Origin: JBDRCC01 sp043822065 [NCBI: archaeon]
GTDB taxonomy: Archaea > Undinarchaeota > CAZHTU01
DNA length: 64,000 nt
Reading direction: 5' to 3'
Assembly: GCA_043822065.1 (NCBI GenBank)
Contig: JBDRCC010000022.1
Span: forward strand, 14,189 to 78,188
Below the pieces are notes generated by a model, which was not told the origin of the DNA, ran no database searches, and saw only the letters and a list, made by a program, of their open reading frames with translations. Of this stretch, positions 59,814 through 64,000 are shown in pieces; the stretch's first letter is position 1, and every line of letters starts with the position of its first letter. The position numbers and the translations under genes were made by a program.

Positions 59814-60467
59814 ATGGAGAAAATCGAAGAGAACGTCATTGTTCTGGACTATTTGCCTGAAGGAAGGGGCGGCAGGCCGCCGTTCCGGAGGGAGCCGCTG
59901 GCTATAGTCATGGGGATGAACTACTTCACCCTGCTCGAGGTCGTAACTAAGAAAGATGATGCAGGGAACTACATCAAGCTGAATATGAACGAGCATGCTT
60001 ACATTGGCAAGGGCGAGAGGAACAAGATACACTTCATAAAAAGGAGGATATCCTTCGACGAGCTGACGGCAGTCGCCCAGTCTGAAGTGGAGGTTGCCGT
60101 AAGGGATATCGTAAAGGAGCAGGAGAAGCGGTTTGTCGACTTCTTCAACAAGTCCCAGCCGCTGACGACAAGGCAGCACCAGCTGGAGCTTCTACCGAAG
60201 ATTGGCAAGAAGCTGATGTGGGAGCTCCTCGCTGAGAGGGGCAAAAAGCCTTTCGAGGGCTTTGCCGACATAAAGGCGCGGGTGAAGAACATGCCTGATC
60301 CGTCGGAGATAATAATCGAAAAGATAATGGAAGAGATAAGGGGGCTAAGCAAGTATTTCATATTCTCGGCAAACCCGCCGCAGAAGGATGAGCAGGAAGG
60401 CTTCGGCCAGCACAACGACAGGGGCGGCTACAGAAGGGGACCGCCGAGGCGCAGACCACCGGCTTAG
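59814..60467 (+). CDS. DUF655 RNA/DNA-binding protein
   Basis: Conserved archaeal protein of unknown role, predicted to bind nucleic acid through an OB-like N-terminal part and a helix-hairpin-helix region near LLPKIGKKLMWELLAERGKKPFEGF (about 125-150). A basic GGYRRGPPRRRPPA tail is RNA-binding-like. ATG 59814 gives 217 residues; GTG 59805 overlapping the rpo4 stop is an alternative. ksgA starts right after its stop. Confidence 0.85.
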   Translation: MEKIEENVIVLDYLPEGRGGRPPFRREPLAIVMGMNYFTLLEVVTKKDDAGNYIKLNMNEHAYIGKGERNKIHFIKRRISFDELTAVAQSEVEVAVRDIVKEQEKRFVDFFNKSQPLTTRQHQLELLPKIGKKLMWELLAERGKKPFEGFADIKARVKNMPDPSEIIIEKIMEEIRGLSKYFIFSANPPQKDEQEGFGQHNDRGGYRRGPPRRRPPA

Positions 60468-61247
60468 ATGAGCATTCTCCAGGAAATAAGAAAATACGGA
60501 CTTCGGCTCGGACAGGACAAAGTGTTCCTTATTGATGAAAACTTTCTTGACAAGGAGGTCGGCTACGCCCAGATAACTAAAGGCGACACCGTCCTTGAAA
60601 TCGGCTGCGGAATTGGCAACCTGACGGAGCGGCTTGTTGAAAAGGCAGGAAAGGTGATAGCTGTCGAGAAGGATGCAAACCTCGCCAAAATCTGCAGGGT
60701 GCGGGTGCAGGCTAAGAATCTTGAGGTTATCACTGGCGACGCCCTGAAAATTGCGCTGCCAAGGTTCGACAGGGCAGTCTCAAATCTGCCGTACAGCATC
60801 TCGGCGCCCATAACGTTCCGGCTCCTTGAGCAGGATTTCAAAACTGCAGTCCTCGTTTACCAGAAGGAGTTCGGCGACAAGATGGTGGCGCAGCCAGGGG
60901 ACTCGAATTATGGCAGGCTCAGTGTTATGGTGCAGGCAAAGGCTGATGTCGAGCTCCTCGACGCGATACCAAAAACTTGTTTTACCCCGGTGCCGAAGGT
61001 AGATTCTAGAATAATACGGCTGACGCCAAGGCGCCGCGACCTGCCGGATAATTTTGCAGACGTCGTCAGGGCGCTGTTCCAGCACAGGCGGAAGCTTTGC
61101 AAAAACGCGCTGTCAGATTCCGCACATGAGCTGAAGGGATTCGACGCCAAAAAAAGTGCGAAGGATGTCTGCCCGCAAAAAAATGTGTTCAAACTGTCCA
61201 TTGAGGAGATAGTCCAGCTCTGCAAAAAAATGCAGGCACATCATTAA
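60468..61247 (+). CDS. ksgA: 16S rRNA adenine dimethyltransferase KsgA/Dim1
   Basis: Dimethylates two adjacent adenines at the 3' end of 16S rRNA. The SAM motif LEIGCGIGN is at about 43-51, and the catalytic NLPYS at 106-110. The C-terminal FQHRRKLCKNAL near 204-215 is typical. The length is 259 residues. Position at the end of the eL21-Rpo4-DUF655 run is standard for archaea. Confidence 0.96.
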   Translation: MSILQEIRKYGLRLGQDKVFLIDENFLDKEVGYAQITKGDTVLEIGCGIGNLTERLVEKAGKVIAVEKDANLAKICRVRVQAKNLEVITGDALKIALPRFDRAVSNLPYSISAPITFRLLEQDFKTAVLVYQKEFGDKMVAQPGDSNYGRLSVMVQAKADVELLDAIPKTCFTPVPKVDSRIIRLTPRRRDLPDNFADVVRALFQHRRKLCKNALSDSAHELKGFDAKKSAKDVCPQKNVFKLSIEEIVQLCKKMQAHH

Positions 61248-61272
61248 TAAATGCGTAATCCTTTACTTAGCC

Positions 61273-63930
61273 ATGGAAAGCAACTGGTACAAGGTGCCTC
61301 ACCGGGAAGTCCTGAAGCTTCTTAACACCAGCGAGAGGGGGCTTAGCAGCGAAGAGGTAAAAAAGCGGCTTTTTGAGCACGGCCACAATGAGCTCCCGAA
61401 GCCGTCAAAGAAGACAATCTTTGAGCATCTGGTTGAGCAGTTCAAGAACACGCTTATAGTTATACTGATAATAGCGACCATAGTTTCCGCCCTCCTCGGG
61501 GAGATTCTTGATGCGGCAGTTATAATGATAATAGTCCTGCTGAACGCAGTGATGGGGCTTGTCCAGGAATTCAAAGCGGAAAAGGCGCTAGAGGCGCTTG
61601 AAAAGATGGGTGCGCCGCATGCCATTGTCCTTAGGGACGGCAGCGAGGAGCGTGTTGAGGTTAGGGAGCTTGTTCCAGGCGATATTCTGCTTCTTGAAGT
61701 CGGGAACCGGATTCCTGCAGATGCCAGGCTTATTGAGAGCATTAACTTGAAGGTCGACGAATCTGCATTGACAGGGGAAAGCGCCCCGGTCTCGAAGAGG
61801 ATTGAGCCGCTTTCAGAGGAAAAGCCGCTCGCAGAGAGGTCGAGCATGCTTTACATGAACACCCTCGTCACCTATGGGCGGGCTAAGGCAGTCATTGTCG
61901 AGACGGGCAAGAGGACAGAGGTGGGCAAGATTGCAACCCTCATAGAGCAAAGCGAAGAGGTAAAGACCCCGCTCCAGGAGAAGCTTGCAGTCTTCGGCAA
62001 GAAGCTCGGCATGTTCATACTCGTAGTCTGCGCCGTTGTCGCAGTGGGCGGCGTCCTGCGCGACCATATGCTTTGGATGGATGCCTTCCTCGTGGGCGTA
62101 AGCCTGGCTGTTGCTGCCATACCCGAAGGGCTGCCCGCAGTCGTGACCATTGTCCTAGCAATCGGGCTGCAAAAGATGGCTACTAAAAATGCTGTCGTCA
62201 GAAAGCTCCAGGCAGTTGAGAGCCTCGGAAGCGCGGACGTCATATGCTCAGACAAGACTGGGACGATAACAAAGAACCAGATGACTGTTACAGAGGTCTG
62301 GACGGACAGGAGGGTTGCAATCAGCGGAGAGGGCTACAGCCCAGTTGGGAAGTTCTCCATAAACGGAAAAGAGGTAACCCCTGCCAAGGACGGGCACTTG
62401 TCCCTCCTCCTTAAGACTGGGATGCTGTGCAACAATGCCCACCTCAGGCACGGCGCGCAATGGGAGGTCGTTGGTGACCCGACTGAAGGGAGCCTTGTCG
62501 TCGCCGGGAAAAAGGCCGGGCTGAATGAGGAGACGCTCAGAAGGGATAACAAGTTTGTGGATGAGATACCGTTTGACTCGAACCGGAAGATGATGAGTTC
62601 CATATACCGCGCTGGCGGGAAGGAAACTGCGTATGTCAAAGGCGCCCAGGAAGTGATAATCAGGCTCTGCACAAAGAAGTACAAAAACGGCAAGGTCGTG
62701 AAGATGGGCGAGAGGGACAGGCAGTCCCTGCTCAAGCAGAATTCTGAGATGGGCTCACGGGCCCTGCGCGTGCTGGCGCTTGCCTATCGCGACGTATCAA
62801 AGCCCTTCACTAGCGAGAATGTCGAGAAGGACTTAGTATACTTAGGGATGGCTGGCATGATAGACCCGCCAAGGGAGGAAGCCATTGCCGCGATAAGGGA
62901 GTGCAACATAGCAGGCATACGGGTAGTGATGATAACTGGTGACAACCTCATAACCGCGACGGCGATAGCGAAGCAGGTCGGGCTTCCGGTCAAGAGGGTC
63001 CTCACGGGGATGGAGCTTGAGAAGATGTCGCTCCAGGAGTTTGAGGGGATTGTTGAAGAGGTATCCGTCTACGCCAGGGTCTCGCCGGAGCACAAGGTGA
63101 AGATTCTTGAGGCACTGAAGGACAAGGGGCACATAGTCGCCATGACCGGCGACGGGATAAACGACGCCCCCGCCCTGAAGAGGGCTGATATAGGCGTTGC
63201 GATGGGCATCTCCGGCACGGACGTCGCACAGGGCGCCGCAGACATGATTCTGCTCGACGACAACTTTGCCTCCATCGTGAACGCGGTAGAGGAGGGCAGG
63301 GGGATATACGACAACATAATGAAGTTCATAAAATACCTGATATCGACCAACACCGGTGAGGTGCTGACGGTCTTTTTCGGGATGATGCTCAAGTTCCCCT
63401 TGGTTGTCCTGCCGCTCCAGCTTCTTTGGATAAACCTGCTGACTGACGGGCTCCCGGCAGTTGCCCTTGGCTTCGAGCCTAAGGACAAGGATATAATGAC
63501 GAGGAAGCCGAGGAAGCCGGACGATCCGATATTCGGCAGGGAGCTCATAACAACCGCAGCCCTAGTCGGCAGCATAATGTGCATCCTTGCGCTGTTCACG
63601 TTCTGGTGGTATGGCTTTGGCATTAAGGCGCAGACCATGGCGTTCACCCTCCTGGCTGTGCTCCAGCTGTTCAACGCCCAGAACTGCAGGAGCGAGAAGT
63701 CGCTGTTCTCAATAGGCCTGCTTAGGAACAGGAAGCTGATATGGGCAATACTTGTCTCGTTCGCCCTACAGCTCGCAGTTGTCTACCTCCCACCGCTCCA
63801 GGTGGCCTTCCACACGACAGCCCTCAGCCTTATGGAATGGGGCTGGATATTCCTGATGGCGTCCACGGTAATCGCCGCCATGGAAATCAAAAAGATGCTC
63901 GCTAGGAAAGCCGGCTCAGGCGCTCAGTAG
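61273..63930 (+). CDS. P-type Ca2+-like cation-transporting ATPase
   Basis: An 885-residue P2-type pump with canonical motifs: the phosphorylated Asp327 in SDKTGTI, PEGLP (284-288) in M4, KGAQEV, TGDGINDAP and M6 NLLTDGLP (721-728). These match PMR1/SERCA-like Ca2+ (or Ca2+/Mn2+) pumps. It is a paralogue of the pump at 9925, whose M4 and M6 motifs differ. The ATG is 25 nt after the ksgA stop. The extreme 3' end overlaps a partial minus-strand frame. Confidence 0.93.
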   Translation: MESNWYKVPHREVLKLLNTSERGLSSEEVKKRLFEHGHNELPKPSKKTIFEHLVEQFKNTLIVILIIATIVSALLGEILDAAVIMIIVLLNAVMGLVQEFKAEKALEALEKMGAPHAIVLRDGSEERVEVRELVPGDILLLEVGNRIPADARLIESINLKVDESALTGESAPVSKRIEPLSEEKPLAERSSMLYMNTLVTYGRAKAVIVETGKRTEVGKIATLIEQSEEVKTPLQEKLAVFGKKLGMFILVVCAVVAVGGVLRDHMLWMDAFLVGVSLAVAAIPEGLPAVVTIVLAIGLQKMATKNAVVRKLQAVESLGSADVICSDKTGTITKNQMTVTEVWTDRRVAISGEGYSPVGKFSINGKEVTPAKDGHLSLLLKTGMLCNNAHLRHGAQWEVVGDPTEGSLVVAGKKAGLNEETLRRDNKFVDEIPFDSNRKMMSSIYRAGGKETAYVKGAQEVIIRLCTKKYKNGKVVKMGERDRQSLLKQNSEMGSRALRVLALAYRDVSKPFTSENVEKDLVYLGMAGMIDPPREEAIAAIRECNIAGIRVVMITGDNLITATAIAKQVGLPVKRVLTGMELEKMSLQEFEGIVEEVSVYARVSPEHKVKILEALKDKGHIVAMTGDGINDAPALKRADIGVAMGISGTDVAQGAADMILLDDNFASIVNAVEEGRGIYDNIMKFIKYLISTNTGEVLTVFFGMMLKFPLVVLPLQLLWINLLTDGLPAVALGFEPKDKDIMTRKPRKPDDPIFGRELITTAALVGSIMCILALFTFWWYGFGIKAQTMAFTLLAVLQLFNAQNCRSEKSLFSIGLLRNRKLIWAILVSFALQLAVVYLPPLQVAFHTTALSLMEWGWIFLMASTVIAAMEIKKMLARKAGSGAQ

Positions 63931-64000
63931 GGTCAACAGAAGGTTTCTCGTGCCCGGGGCAATGCCCAGCGTGAATATTGCAAAATAAAGCAGGCTCCGC
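63916..64000 (-). CDS. Partial hydrophobic protein (3' end only, cut by the window edge)
   Basis: A minus-strand frame enters from the right edge and ends at 63916. The ~27 visible residues (LLYFAIFTLGIAPGTRNLLL) look like the last membrane segment of a transport or membrane protein. It overlaps the end of the ATPase gene by 15 nt (convergent). Too short to name. Confidence 0.35.
   Translation of the reverse strand, partial: RSLLYFAIFTLGIAPGTRNLLLTLLSA

Overview
The window is a gene-dense archaeal chromosome segment with about 77 protein genes, one tRNA and at least one probable structured RNA. The domain is not in doubt. It carries the archaeal exosome superoperon (eL15, Rpp30, Pop5, proteasome alpha, SBDS, Rrp4, Rrp41, Rrp42, eL43, Rpo12, Pcc1, prefoldin beta), an FtsZ-SecE-NusG/Spt5-uL11 cluster, eL21-Rpo4-DUF655-KsgA, Hel308 and SepF. 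Many genes are leaderless, with a TATA box about 25-30 nt before the start codon. The lineage is less clear. Small compact genes, many short uncharacterised proteins and a folate-based rather than methanopterin-based one-carbon pathway would fit a euryarchaeal or DPANN-like lineage; I could not fix it further. No CRISPR array, transposase or prophage is visible.

Layout. 1-8734 (+): DHH/RecJ-like protein, ThyX, 5-formyl-THF cyclo-ligase, GlyA, lipoate ligase accessory subunit LplB and the whole glycine cleavage system (GcvT, GcvH, GcvPA, GcvPB). 8735-9198: non-coding, with a candidate ~100-nt structured RNA under its own TATA box and three AT-rich repeats. 9199-15997: HAD hydrolase, P-type ATPase, a methyltransferase pair and small unknown genes. 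16001-25359: lipoate (LplA, LipA), NAD kinase-like protein, CoA-disulfide-reductase-like flavoprotein, FolD, PurN, a VUT transporter, a DHPS-N-like domain, FolC and a stand-alone AICAR transformylase. 25470-28457: fold-III decarboxylase, agmatinase, Hsp20. 28498-33973: group 3b-type [NiFe] hydrogenase (HydBGDA) and its maturation protease. 34074-38981: lipoprotein, tRNA-Gln, GNAT, HD hydrolase, m5C methyltransferase, Nip7-like protein, two RAM-only regulators, FKBP. 39087-49542: FtsZ/SecE/NusG/L11, signal-peptidase-like protein, NFACT-R protein, coiled-coil protein, M20 peptidase, DUF1611-like ATPase, and Hel308 with an intein. 49536-61247: SepF, UPF0147, DHH, CPBP protease, exosome superoperon, eL21-KsgA operon. 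61273-63930: a second P-type ATPase.

How the genes fit together. About twenty genes form one theme: tetrahydrofolate one-carbon metabolism. GlyA and the glycine cleavage system generate methylene-THF. FolD interconverts it with 10-formyl-THF, and PurN and AICAR transformylase use the formyl form for purines. ThyX uses methylene-THF for dTMP, which removes the need for a DHFR-linked ThyA. The cyclo-ligase rescues 5-formyl-THF and FolC adds glutamates. LipA, LplA and LplB make and attach lipoate on GcvH. Hydrogenase 3b and the NAD kinase-like protein could balance the NAD(P)H that glycine cleavage and FolD produce.

Most notable signals: the structured RNA after gcvPB; a palindromic element between gcvT and gcvH flanked by duplicated gcvT ends; two RAM-only regulators sharing an identical upstream element; a stand-alone NFACT-R protein; an intein with an internal HTH and a possible co-conversion tract; and a P-type ATPase with altered ion-site motifs.
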